A stretch of 64,000 bases of DNA from Trichosphaerium sp. ATCC 40318 (lineage: Eukaryota > Discosea > Flabellinia > Trichosidae): assembly GCA_038496445.1 (NCBI GenBank), contig JALMLS010000573.1, positions 124,001-188,000 of the forward strand, given 5' to 3'. The position numbers and the translations under genes are program-made. The notes beneath the pieces are model-generated. The model was given only the letters and a program-made list of their open reading frames with translations, was not told the DNA's origin and did no database searches. Positions 35,501-46,781 of the stretch are shown here, in pieces (the stretch's first letter is position 1; each line of letters starts with the position of its first letter).

Positions 35501-35637
35501 GTGAGAAGTACGTTCGTTAAAAAACACTTGACACGTTCGCTAGAATCAATCGGAAAAGCTTCGGCTTGCCAAAAAAAGTCAAAACGTATCATATTTTTGT
35601 TTTGTGCTTCAAAAAAGCAGGAAGTACTCTATCTACA
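35501..35637. promoter_or_regulatory. short divergent promoter region
   Basis: Only 137 bp separate the start codons of the J-domain gene (-) and the lysine-tail gene (+), so both promoters must overlap or share this DNA. No specific motif was recognised. Confidence 0.4.
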
Positions 35638-36637
35638 ATGAGCGAGCAATCGTCTTCATCATCAGCATCATCTGCGGATGATCAAGAATTAACTTCAACA
35701 AGCGTTTACGACAAAAATGCAAAACCTAAAAAAAGTGCGTTAAACCGTTCAATGCAATTTAAATTATGCGTGCAATGGAAACCTTTAGCGTTTTTAAAAA
35801 TACAATGAGTATTATCTTGTTTCCTATTTCGCCAATGGGTATTATACTCTATACCTATACGAAATATCGCGGTATTGACTGTATGCAGGTATTTTGAAAA
35901 AACCAGGCGAAGCACCAAGAGATGTAAGCGGACTAGAAATAAAGGTAAACGCACCAGAAGGCACAAACAAAGGTGATAAACCGAGGAAAAAAATGCCTGT
36001 TGAAGGATTGAAAGGTGTAGTAAAACCAGGTACGTTTAATCGCATATTTATTGCAAATTACAGCTTTTTAACGCTAAATAGGCGGTGGTAAGATGATAGG
36101 AGCCAAAAAAGAAATTAGTGCTGAGCCAGCTAAAGAAGAGGTAAAACAATGACTTTACATCAAATTCGAATCCATTAGAGTTTGCTGACCCTCCTTAAAA
36201 ACTCAAAAAAAAATAACGTTTTGTTTACGCGATAACGTCATTTCTATTCAAAATCGTTACTCGCTTTAAACGCAAAAACTGTTTTTACGCTCGAAAACGC
36301 TCATAACCCAACCGAAAAAACCCCAAAAATCTCAAAAAAGAATTTACTCAATGATTTTGCAAGTCATTACAATAACACTACATCGCGTAAACAATGTTGA
36401 AAACACTTTCAAAAAAAGTCAGAAGTCCCATCAAAAATTTTTACTTTGTTGACAATGACGATTCTCTTGCCACCACTGACTCTTTGTTAGGTGTCAGCTG
36501 AGAAGTCTGATGATAATGATTCTAAAAAGGGGAAGAAGGATAAGGGAAAGAAGAGCAAGAAGGATAAGAAAGAGAAGAAGGATAAGGGTAAAAAGGACAA
36601 GAAGGCTAAAAAAGACAAAAAGAAAAAGGACAAATAA
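35638..36637 (+). CDS. protein with Ser-rich head and Lys/Asp tail, unknown function
   Basis: Four exons join in frame: a serine-rich start (MSEQSSSSSASSADDQE), a basic middle (KSILKKPGEAPRDVSGLEI, KPRKKMPVEGLKGVVKPG, GGKMIGAKKEISAEPAKEE) and a tail made almost wholly of KKDK/KGKK words ending in KDK before TAA at 36637. The total is about 140 residues. The composition suggests a disordered, possibly nuclear or nucleolar protein. I recognise no domain. The third intron is about 350 bp, long for this window. Confidence 0.65.
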
Positions 36638-36894
36638 GAAGAAGGAAAAACATTAACCTAACTGGTTTTTTTTTTGTTCAATTTGTGAAAACACGTGTCA
36701 CACGGCAACTCAATGTGTCAGTAAAGATATATCTACGTACCATGTTGGTGTATTTTATATAGAGAGAGTACTTTAATATGACCTGCTTTACAGGTAAGTG
36801 TAAGACAAGCATTTTTTCGAATTCGAATGATTTTTTTTTTCTTTGTTTTGAAATGGAGACATGTGACTCTTTTAAAATGAGTTTATTTTCTTTT

Positions 36895-37507
36895 TTATTC
36901 TGACGTTGGCTCGTCTTTGCGTAGTACGTAGTTATCACGTATGTAATGGGACACTGGTTTGTAGATGTAATCCATTATGTAGTCAACTGAGTGATCTATT
37001 GGCATAAAAATGATTGGTATGATTAGTAATCCGCATGTTGTTGCTAGTAGGCGCTGTTGCATTGGTTTCCATGTAGTAAGTGATTTTTTAATGTAGTAGT
37101 GACTTGTACGACATGTGAGGTTAATGAATAGTGGTGGTATAGTTATTGACGCCTAATAATGCGTTAGCAGTGGTGTTTGTTGACTACTAGTACCAAAAAT
37201 TGCCAAATGCCAGTTTCTAGTGCGCTATCGAAAGTAGCGTAGGTGCGCTCTGCTGGGGTAAGCTCAGAGGAAGCCAAATAGCTCTTTCTGGCTTTATCGT
37301 ATGTATCTGCGCTGGCGTATATCGTAGCAATCAAATACGTTGCATTTACGAGGTGATGGTGCATTAGAGGCCGAAATGCTTCGCCAATTTCATTTGTCTA
37401 CAAAATTAATCACGGGTTCGCCTGTTTATGATGCGTACGTATCCAAGGAACCGTAACGGGGTGTCTTTGAAAATATCTTTCTCTTCCTTCTCCTCATGAG
37501 GCTCCAT
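36895..37507 (-). CDS. MTFP1: mitochondrial fission process protein 1 (MTP18/MTFP1)
   Basis: Three exons give LRFLGY + TNEIGEAFRPLM, DTYDKARKSYLASS, SALETGIWQFLASITIPPLF, WKPMQQRLLATTCGLLIIP and IPIIFMPIDHSVDYIMDY, matching the conserved series of MTFP1 (start of family RYLGY-NEVGEAFR, end PIDRSVD). The protein is an inner-membrane factor that affects mitochondrial fission and respiration in animals. About 160 residues is the usual length. Introns are phase 0 and 43-45 bp. It is convergent with the lysine-tail gene and divergent from the receptor kinase. Identification is firm; the precise role in this organism is inferred. Confidence 0.9.
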
Positions 37508-37789
37508 GGTACTAATAAATCAATGCAGTGTTCCCAAGATGCTTCGGTGGCGTATTAAGCGACAACAGGCACTGTGGCGCTAAGTCGTATTTTTTTGTCA
37601 CATTTTTTTTTCCGCTTGTTAGAATTCCCTGGTTAGTACCTACATGTAACTACTTATATTGCAGTGCATGCACGAGGGTTAATTATAGCAGTTTTCAGCT
37701 TAAGTCAATCTCAAACAGAAAGCTTTTTCCCGTGATAAAAATTTGGCGAAGTCAGATCGTGATATCGAGCGTTCTTGGCGTCATTCATC

Positions 37790-40700
37790 ATGGTGATGTT
37801 ATCAAAAGCTTTTCTCGTGAGCTTGATGATGATTTATGGTAAGTATACCTCATCACGTGATGAGTTTGAGCTTAATACAGCAATAGTTATAAGAGCTTCT
37901 GAACCGCGACTTTTCGTATGGGATGTTGAAAAACTTGGTATGTTTTTACTTTCTTTTCATTTGTAAGACTCCTGCTTCCTATGACTATCGTTTTTTTCGT
38001 CCAAATGATGTTTGTAATGGAACGTATTTAAATTCCGGTACTTCCACTCAAATAATGATCACGTGTGGTATTTTTTTTACAACAAATGGGATAATTATAA
38101 AAGTTCACTATGATACTAAAAAATAAATTTAGATAGAGGAAGTGTTTCTGATGAGAATAACTGGTTTACGGTCGGTGGCATACCAAGAAATATGACACCA
38201 GGACCAACAGAAACTATACTGTTTCGTGATAGAGCAAGGCCGTATCGTGTTGTTGTAGATACAGGCAAGTTCCGATCCTTTTGAGAATTCATGAAAAAAC
38301 TTGACAAAAAAAGAAAAACGTTCGTCCTAACAGTTCCTTTCTAGATGTATATTGGAACGATACTACCTTTGCCCCAACAGATGAATTTCCAGATGCTCTA
38401 GTAGATTTTGTATTTGAGAACGGACATAGAACTTTTACGACTGCTTTATGTGTCGAACCATGTGCTTGTGAAGGATGTGTATTATCTTTTAATGCGAACC
38501 ACTCTGAGGTTAACATAAATATTGAATCGAATTTTTATGATGGTGCATTTGATATAATTGCAACTAATTGTACGGGTTCAGTTGTTTGCGAAAGGGAACA
38601 TAGCGACTAATTCATATTTTTTTTCTAGCGACAATTGAATGGCCTTTTGTTTCGAAAGATATAAAACTACGCAATGTTGTTTTACACTCCTCTACAATCG
38701 ACATAGAGCCTATTGACCCAATATTATCCGATAATTATAATCTATTTATAGACTCTTTAACTATACAATCATTCACGTGTGTGATTTATTTTAGGAACTT
38801 TTAGGCTGATTTTTTTTAGGAGAGATGAGGAAGAACTTGTTTTAAATGCTACTGAAACAATAATAAGTGATATAGAGATACTAGAAAACACACGTGCTAC
38901 TGTTAGATATGAAGGAGGAGGGAGCATAGGTAAGTAACATGTAGAATCGTTTTGTTAATTAAACGAACCTTTGTAAGGTTCTTTGAGGATTTCTTCGAAC
39001 AGCAGCTTATCGATTATAACACAAAAGGGATTATTCTTTGATAAAGGAATCACAATAGAACGTGGTAGTGAAATTAAAATATATGGAGATGATCGTCGAA
39101 AAGTGTCAATAATAGCCAATATTTATGGTGGAGTCATTACAGTAGACAACTTTCGGTAAGGAAAAAAAACCCAAGCAAAAATCCTTTATTAAATTTCAGT
39201 TTCTAGCGATTTCGTCATCTTTGAGAATATTGTCATCGATATGGAATCTCTAGTATTAAAAAACATACAGAATTTCTATTTCCATGGGGATATAAACGTA
39301 GAAACACTTGTGATTGAGGAGACGTTTACGTCAGGTGTTCATGAAATTCGACATGGGTCAATATCAAATTTGAAAGTGAATTCATCTTCCGCTACCCTGT
39401 CAGTTCTAATCTCTGGAGATGTAACCATTGGTGATATTACTAAAATAGGAGAGTCAATTATCACAGTCAATGGTTCCTTAACAATCACAGGCGATTATTC
39501 GTCTCAGACAGACATCCATGTTCTTCGAGGTTGGTATCTTTTTTTTTTTTCAAGTTTTCAGCTAACACATGTTCTTCTACCTAGGATCAACATTAGTCTT
39601 AGGTAACTCTGGTGTACCTGATGATTGGATTAACGGTTTAAAAAACATAAGCGGAAGCGATGGAAGTGTTGTTTTAAGAGATGGTATCTTCAAAGGAGAC
39701 ATACGCACTTGGTTAAATCATAATATATTCCATGTCAGTTTAGATAACAATGCTCAAGTAACATACAATACACGTGAGTTCGAAAAAAGAACTACCTGGA
39801 TAACACTTTCTTAGGCGTAGTTCCTATTGGGAATGTTAATCTTGGCGATTGTACAGTAATGATTGGAAACACTACTGGGACACAGCCATTTTTAGGTTTT
39901 GATTTTTTGCAAGTACGTTAGCTGTTTGACATTATTCTGAATAACCTGATTATAGATGACTGTTTATGGAGATACAGATCTGGTATCAGGATACGATAAG
40001 ATACATATTCAGAATCTACATATCAATACGGGATATCTGAAATCAAGTAAGTTCAATAACTTCGAAGCAAACAAAAAACTAAGTTGCCTTAGACGCCGAA
40101 ATTGAAGCAAGTATTTCTTTCTCCAGCAATGGTGGAGTATCCTTTATCGCAGCTCCTCGTATATCAATAAACTCGAATACGTCTATACAAGATACTACAG
40201 CCATAATAGAAGCAGATGACCTAGTGTTCAACAAGAAAATTGAGGTAGATCACAAAGTTGGCAGTTCAGCAACACTTCGTCTTTTTGGTTCTTCATGTAA
40301 TTTTACAACAATGTCAATACGTGGTAAGATTCTCTTTGTTTTTATGCTTTTTTGACATATTCTATTTAATTGAAATTGAAATTTTGTAGGTCACCTTGAT
40401 ATCGCTACAGTAGTATATGGTGATAACATTGACATACATAAAGGTGGTTTTCTAAAAGTTGAAACAACAGAAATACATTCAAGTATTTCATTCTTTTCTT
40501 CAGACGTTGTTGAGATTGATATGACTAAAGTACCCATAACAGTACGTTCTAATAGTTATCTACATATAGACTAAAACCACTTGAGATCAACGGAGACATC
40601 ACATTGTCATCGAACCTTCTTTCTCTGTTAAATATTGATTCAACTGAGTTTTCTTCTTTGGAACCTGGAAATTCTACTTCTTTTGTACTCCTAGAAGCAT

Positions 40701-43526
40701 CTAATATCATTGGATCTTTCTCTACTATTGATTACATATCTCCTAAACTAAAAAACCTAAATGCCGTTTTCAGAATCAAAAGAGAAACAAAACGGATGTT
40801 GCCTTCTACAATAATAGTAGAGATTGACGTTCCTTCAAATAAAACATTGGACGATAAACCTGTTGATGACGATGACAGTAAGTGAAGAGAAAGATTGTAC
40901 CTTGTGCAATCTCAGATTTTTCTTATTCCGTTTTTTTTCTGGAAGTTTTTCGAGAATCTTCGCTTCGTTGTTGCTAACAGTTTTTAGTTACTTTGTATAT
41001 AACTATTGGTGGTGCTGTAGCTGCATGTTTATTACTTTGCTTGATCATAACTCTTCTCCTCATTCTATGGTATTGCTGTAGATCAAAAAGAAAGGCAAAA
41101 GAGGAAATACAAAAAAGTCAAGTTTATTCAGATGCAAAGACGGAAATGAAAAAAATTGATAATATAACTTCTGCTGACGTTCAACCTCTTTCTCCAAGTG
41201 ATGAAGATATGGACGAAACAAAATCAATACCAAGAGACATAGAAACTATAACTCATCCTCCGTTAAGTGCCATTGCTGGCGAGAGAGGACCAGCAAGAGG
41301 GCGCAGAGTAGATTTTGTACGAGCTCCTTCTCAGAGACGTAGAACTACTCTTGAAGATGGGTCTATTATTGCAGATAGTTCTAGATCTGATAATGTATGG
41401 TTTATTGACTGGAAAAAGTTGGAGTTTGGACGAGCAATTGATTCTGGAGCGTACGACAAAATGAATCGATAAATCACTTTGTTTTTTTGTCTGTGAAAGG
41501 AGACACCTGAAGTATTTTTGCTGAATTCGCTTTTACAAATACTCAGCTCGTTCAATTTCAACAAAACGATAGTTATGTCACCATATTATTTGATTTCTAA
41601 AGTCTAGCGTTACCAATCTAAATTAACGATTCGCAAACTATCAACAAAGATTTACTTTTTTTTTAGGTTTGGTGAGGTCTTCAAGGGTAAATATCATCAT
41701 ACTTATTGCGCAATAAAACTAGCAGTACGTCTACAAGCAAGTAAAAACATTAACTAACTGTTTCTGAAAAGAAAACTAGTATACGTAAGAAGTCAACGCA
41801 GAACTTTTTAAAAGAAGCAGAAACAATGATGTACAAGCAACAAGAATTTTTTGTTTTTCTTCTTTTTTTCTTATCTTTCTCTTTTTTTTGACCTGTTAAA
41901 TGTTTTAGGAATATTCCACCTCACGCTCACGTTGTTCAAATATATGGGTATTCATTCAGTCCAGAGGGAAATCCGGCAATCATCATGGAATATCTAAGAG
42001 GAGGTATGTTTGTTTTTTTGAAAAACGGCCTTTTGTTTACAACGACTCTTAAGGTTCACTATGGACAGCAATACAAGAAACAGATTATTTCGATAGTGTA
42101 ACAGAGATAGCTATAGTTCTACAAGGAATATCTGCCGGCATGGTACGTTCAACGAATAACTATCCTTGTTTTGATCATTCATTACATTAACTTTTTATTT
42201 CTCTGTAGTGGCACCTTCACAACATTAATCCTCCAGTACTTCACAGGTACAAGTTATATATTATCATTGGTTTTAATTTAATAATGTATTTAGGGATCTA
42301 GCTGCTCGAAACATTTTGGTATGCTTCCATTTACCAAAGGTTTTTTTTCTACAAGTTACTTGCTTCCGGAAGTGTTTTTCTCGTCAACCACAAGGATACA
42401 ACGTATTTCCTCATTCCCTTTTTGAGAGCTGTAGTGTTTCAGTCTCATTTCAGTGATTGGGAGATTGATTTGTCCCTGTGGGAGAAGCGTGCTTTCAGAC
42501 TACTTCAAGACTTTTATGCTTACTTTTTTTGTAGCTCACAGATAAACTAGAACCAAAGATAGCAGGTATTTACACAATTATAATCTAAAATCATTCGTAA
42601 TATTTTTATTTAGATTTTGGTATGAGTAGGTTCTTGAAAGAGGAGCAAAGAAGAAAAACAGGCGTAAAAGGTAAGGAACTTATTTTTTTTTTTTCATATT
42701 TTTTCGTAAGTTAATTTCTCTTTAGTACCTATTGCATGGATGGCACCAGGTAAACTAAAACATCTAATTATTCAACTACATTACTTAATTGTCGATTAAA
42801 ACTTAACGTTCATTGTAGAGAATTTTACACAAGAGTACACTAAAGCAAGCGATGTTTGGAGGTATGAAAATATATTGTATTTCTTGGACAAAATTGTTCT
42901 TATTTTTTTCCATGTTTTGTATGTCGTTCTGTACAAAAAAAAACCCTTATTGCTTGCCTTTGACATTTCGGTTAAAAGAATAAACCGATTCAATATATTC
43001 TACATACAATCACGTGCATTTATCTTCCATTGTTTAACCTACGTACTTATTTTTGATATTAACTTTTTTTCAAAACAGCTATGGTGTTCTTGCATGGGAA
43101 GTAGTAACTGGCGAGAGTCCAACTCGTGCACATAATATGGACTTAGTTGAATTGGCTAGACAAATATCACGCGGACTAACTCTCCCAATCCCAGACTAGT
43201 ACGCCTACTGTTTTTTGTAACAAAAAAAGCATTTCCGTTTTCAAACTATTGCCACTCATTTTCCTTATCACCTTGCATTATAATTACTACAAAATACCAT
43301 GTAAATTTGTTTGTGATAAAGTGTTGAGTGATATATTGTTTTGCAAGGTTTTCTTCAAGTAGTAGCTTGCTTCAAATACCGGTTTAACCTTTTAAATAGT
43401 GTGGATGCTAGTTTTGAACAAATAATGAAAGAATGTTGGATCTTAGACCCTACTGAAAGACCTGACTTTGATATGATAACAAAACGGCTCAATACGCTAT
43501 ACTCCACATCACAGTCTTTTTTGTAA
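37790..43526 (+). CDS. receptor-type tyrosine kinase with repetitive beta-rich ectodomain
   Basis: More than 20 exons. A signal peptide (MVMLSKAFLVSLMMIYAIV) leads an ectodomain of about 900 residues with many N-x-S/T sites, one Cys cluster (CVEPCACEGC) and long runs of alternating hydrophobic/polar residues (such as SIITQKGLFFDKGITIERG) that suggest a parallel beta-helix or solenoid (inference). A single membrane span follows (AACLLLCLIITLLLILWYCC, about 41010-41080), then a basic stop-transfer sequence. The kinase (41394-43500) has IDSGAFGEVFKG, CAIKLA, KEAETMM, the TK-type loop HRDLAARNIL, IADFGMSRFLKEE, VPIAWMAPE, SDVW, YGVLAWEVVTGE and CWILDPTERPDF. The HRDLAARN and WMAPE motifs favour tyrosine specificity, and all catalytic residues are present. 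It should pass an external signal into the cell; the ligand is unknown. Confidence 0.88.
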
Positions 43527-43964
43527 AACAAACTGTAAGAAAAAAATAGGAATAAAGACAGAAAAATGAAATAGCTGTCACGTTAGAACCGGAAGAAAGT
43601 GCAACTTTGCCTTCTGTACCCTTATGTTAAACGTGAAGAAAAATGATTCTGGCATTTAATTATTGCCCTGAACAGTTCTTGAAAGGGGTCCCAGATGTAG
43701 GAGCATAGATTCATATTTTTTTGTGTCAAGAAACCGGTCTCTGTTGGTACCGCCATTAGACTCAGTGTGTTTTGAGGTTTGTCTCCTAAGCTAAGGGACT
43801 GTTACTAAAGTGGTCAGTGTGGGAAGATTGGTCACGTGACAAAAGGAGAATTCATAGTGCCACAACAATCAAAGGAGTGTCTTTTGTTGTCGTTTCACTC
43901 AAACTTTCTTCATGGTTCAACCGCTTTTACATTTCGTTTAAAACCTCAACTGAGCAACTTCAGC
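43527..43964. other. intergenic
   Basis: The gap holds the 3' flank of the kinase gene and the probable promoter of the phosphatase gene, with a CACGTG at about 43833. No gene was recognised, though the open frame of the phosphatase extends upstream to 43836 without an ATG. Confidence 0.4.
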
Positions 43965-44377
43965 ATGAATATAGGCAAGGCTCAATTGTATCAAGGTTCG
44001 TATGATTACGCTAGGCCATTTTACAAAGAAGCACGTACAAAAAGCCTCAAAACCATCTATATTATCAACTGTGCGCGAAGAAGAGGCGACCCGAATGTCG
44101 AGGACATCGGCGTAGGCAATAAAGTATGTTTCGCTTCAAACTCGACCTAACAATAGAAAACAAGGTGTATTGGTTACCAATGAACGAAAATACGGCTGAT
44201 ACGAGCTCAGCAGAGTATTTGGCGCTATATAAGGACGATTTTGCAAAAATGGTCCAAACTGACTGTAAAATAGTCATACACTGCCAAATGGGCATGTATA
44301 GGTCGGTTTCCTTCAAAAACGCTTTCATCAAAATGTTCCACAAAGGCTTACCAAGCACAAAGGAGCTCGTTCAATAA
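43965..44377 (+). CDS. small dual-specificity-like protein phosphatase
   Basis: Two exons (43965-44123 and 44165-44377) give 123 residues. The C-terminal exon contains the Cys-dependent phosphatase signature VIHCQMGMYRS (HCxxGxxRS). The preceding segment (SLKTIYIINCARR, then VYWLPMNENTAD) fits the beta strands and acid-loop region of dual-specificity phosphatases. It is shorter than typical members (about 150-200 residues), especially after the signature, so it may be minimal or truncated. It lies directly downstream of the receptor kinase on the same strand. Confidence 0.68.
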
Positions 44378-44678
44378 ACTTAGAACTGTACGTAACCTGT
44401 CGACAACACTTGTTTCAATGAAAGGCTAAAAACGCGTTTGTTGACAACAAGGCTGTTTTTTAATTTTCGACAAAGAGTCAGTGACGTTGCTTAACGACTT
44501 CAAGACTGGTGAGACTAGAGTATCACGCCAAGACACTTGGTTTCGTACTTAGATTTGACTGTCAACTGAGAATGATCAAGCTCGTATGCCATTATCGTAC
44601 AACACAGTGCAGTTAGATAAAAAAAAACGAGAAAAAAGGTTTCTTTTGGATAATTCGTTTAACTACATAGGGCCTACT
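44378..44678. other. intergenic between convergent genes
   Basis: A gap of 301 bp between the 3' ends of the phosphatase gene and the second F-box/LRR gene. No feature was recognised. Confidence 0.4.
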
Positions 44679-46088
44679 TTAAAACTTAGGCCACAATTGG
44701 TGTGAGTAGCTTGTGTTGCAGCCTAGTTTATAAATCATTCTTTGTGTTATTTGGGTGCCATAAAAGTACATGTAATCTAGGCTTGTTAAATTAACAACTC
44801 CAGCATTTGTGATTTGTGAACAGTCTCCCAGATCAATTTCCTTGACACCAATAAGGCTGTTCACTCCTTTATCTGTTATAAGCATACAGTCACAAAGGCT
44901 AATGACTTTAACGCCAACCAAGTAGCCTAGACCTTTATCTGTCACAGATGTTGAATCAAGAAAAATTGTATGTACTCCAGCAAGTGCCTTTAAAGTACTA
45001 TCATCAACACAATCAATCCAAGAAATATCAATCATTTTTACACCTGCCAATTGTTTTATGGCATCATTTGATACCAAGTTGCACACTCTCAAACGAATAT
45101 GCTGTACACCTACCAAACATGATAGAGTATTGCTATTTAGTTGTGTACGACAAATCCCTACACATGGAATACCAGCCAGGAGTTGCAATACATTATTTGA
45201 TATTTGTATGCAAGCAAGATTAATTTTTTTTATGATGTTTGTCACTTGATTTTGAGTCAACAAGTACTTTAATCCTTCATCTGTAATATTCATACACTCA
45301 GCCAATGATATTGCTCTTGCATTTGTTAGTGCTCTTACACTTTTATCTGTAATAAAGCAATGATCAAGCTGTATCTTGTGTACACTACCTGAAATGGCAA
45401 TAACACCTTTATCACTGATATTATAACACTTACTTAAATTAATAGTATGAACTCCAGAGAGTGCGGCAAGTCCTTTATCTGCTATAGATGTGTACGAAAT
45501 ATCGATTGTATGGATACCATTAAGTTCTTGAAGCCATTCATCTTTTAAATGCGCACGTGGTACAATGAGTGTATGGATACCATGAAGTGATTTAAATCCA
45601 AAACGTGTCAACTTGCATCCAAGTTTTCTTATACGTACGTCTAGATGATGTACACCTGAAATATGTTCTAACATAGCATCTGTTGGTGATACACGATCGC
45701 TTGTTTTCAGATGATGGACACCAGAAATACTTTTAAAGTCATCATCAGTCAATGTAGTAATATCAATAAATACTTTTGTATTTTTTAAAAGAGGACTTCC
45801 GTTTAGTGTTAGTAGCTGTTTTCTTGACTTGACAGTCACCTCAAAATAACCCAAATGATTCAAAATGATCGTAGAGAAGAGTTTACAAACAAATGTTGCG
45901 GATATACGGCTTTTGTTGCCCAAAAACGCCAGGATACAAAATATAATCTCTGTCGGCAGCCAAAGCAGTTCTAATGCCCTCTCAATACTATTAGAATATG
46001 TTAGGCAACATTAGCAATAAAACACGTGTATTGAAACGTGAACGTACTCTTCTAGATCCGTTGGTGTTTGATTCAGAAGCATACTCAT
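44679..46088 (-). CDS. F-box/leucine-rich-repeat protein
   Basis: Two exons: 46088-46048 (MSMLLNQTPTDLEE...) and 45987-44679, together 449 codons with an exact frame. The F-box reads LLWLPTEIIFCILAFLGNK with SATFVCKLFSTIILNHLG. It is followed by the boundary motif LLTLNGSPLLKNTKVF seen also at 26075-27415, and about 14 LRRs such as IADKGLAALSGVHTINLSKC, ITDEGLKYLLTQNQVT, LAGIPCVGICRTQLN and VTDKGLGYLVGVKVISLC. The order of unusual repeats (LLTQNQ, LAGIPC) is the same as in the pseudogene at 20579-21450, which is therefore a close paralogue. Likely an SCF-type substrate receptor (inference from domains). Confidence 0.86.
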
Positions 46089-46781
46089 TTTGCAATGAAC
46101 TAGTATGAGTGAATGTCTCAAATTGTGGAAGTTAGTGCCAAATGATGAGCTAGTTAAGTAATGACTGGCTTATGTTATCTTCATGCAAGACCTTGTACTA
46201 AGCCAAAACACAATAACAATGTCATCGTAAGCGTTACGTACATTAAGTGATAAGCAACACTGTTCCTTGTCCGCCTCAATCCTGGCAACATAGTCGGATT
46301 TTTTTGTAATAAGATCAATCAGTCACATGTGGTTTTCCTGATAGAACTGAAGGTTCTTATACAATTTTTGTATCTTATTTTGGGTGCCACAAATAAGTTT
46401 TTTGCCACATAATGAATTAGACGTGTAAAACGAACAGTATAATTGGTTTTATTGCTACAGGAACTGCTTTGTCAAAAACGGTTTGTTTATTGATAGGGAA
46501 TGTTGGATTGCTTACACCAAACACTTGCACTACTTTGTTGTAAGAAGCTATTTTAGCCATTAGTACCGCATATTGCGCTCTTTTAGGCTGCCGTTTCTTT
46601 GCTCGTACGTAACCAAACGCGATACGTGAGGGACACTCTCATTGATAAATTCTTCAACTTTTTAGCTGCACGAAAACACATCTCAAATAGACTTCGAAAA
46701 TAATCCAAACTCACATGTTTGTTTCCGAAGGAAAAGAGGCACATTGTGGTCGAGTTTTTATTTTTTATTTGATTCTTAGTA
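46089..46781. other. intergenic, no gene recognised
   Basis: About 690 bp between the promoter of the F-box/LRR gene and the stop of the Roc-COR-PARP gene. A minus-strand frame at 46583-46789 overlaps the final exon of the latter in another frame and is probably chance. Confidence 0.45.

Noticed and set aside
41740-41800. Possible stop in the kinase gene after CAIKLA
   Set aside because: An acceptor further on (cgtaag before KSTQNF) keeps the frame and joins the kinase motifs correctly.
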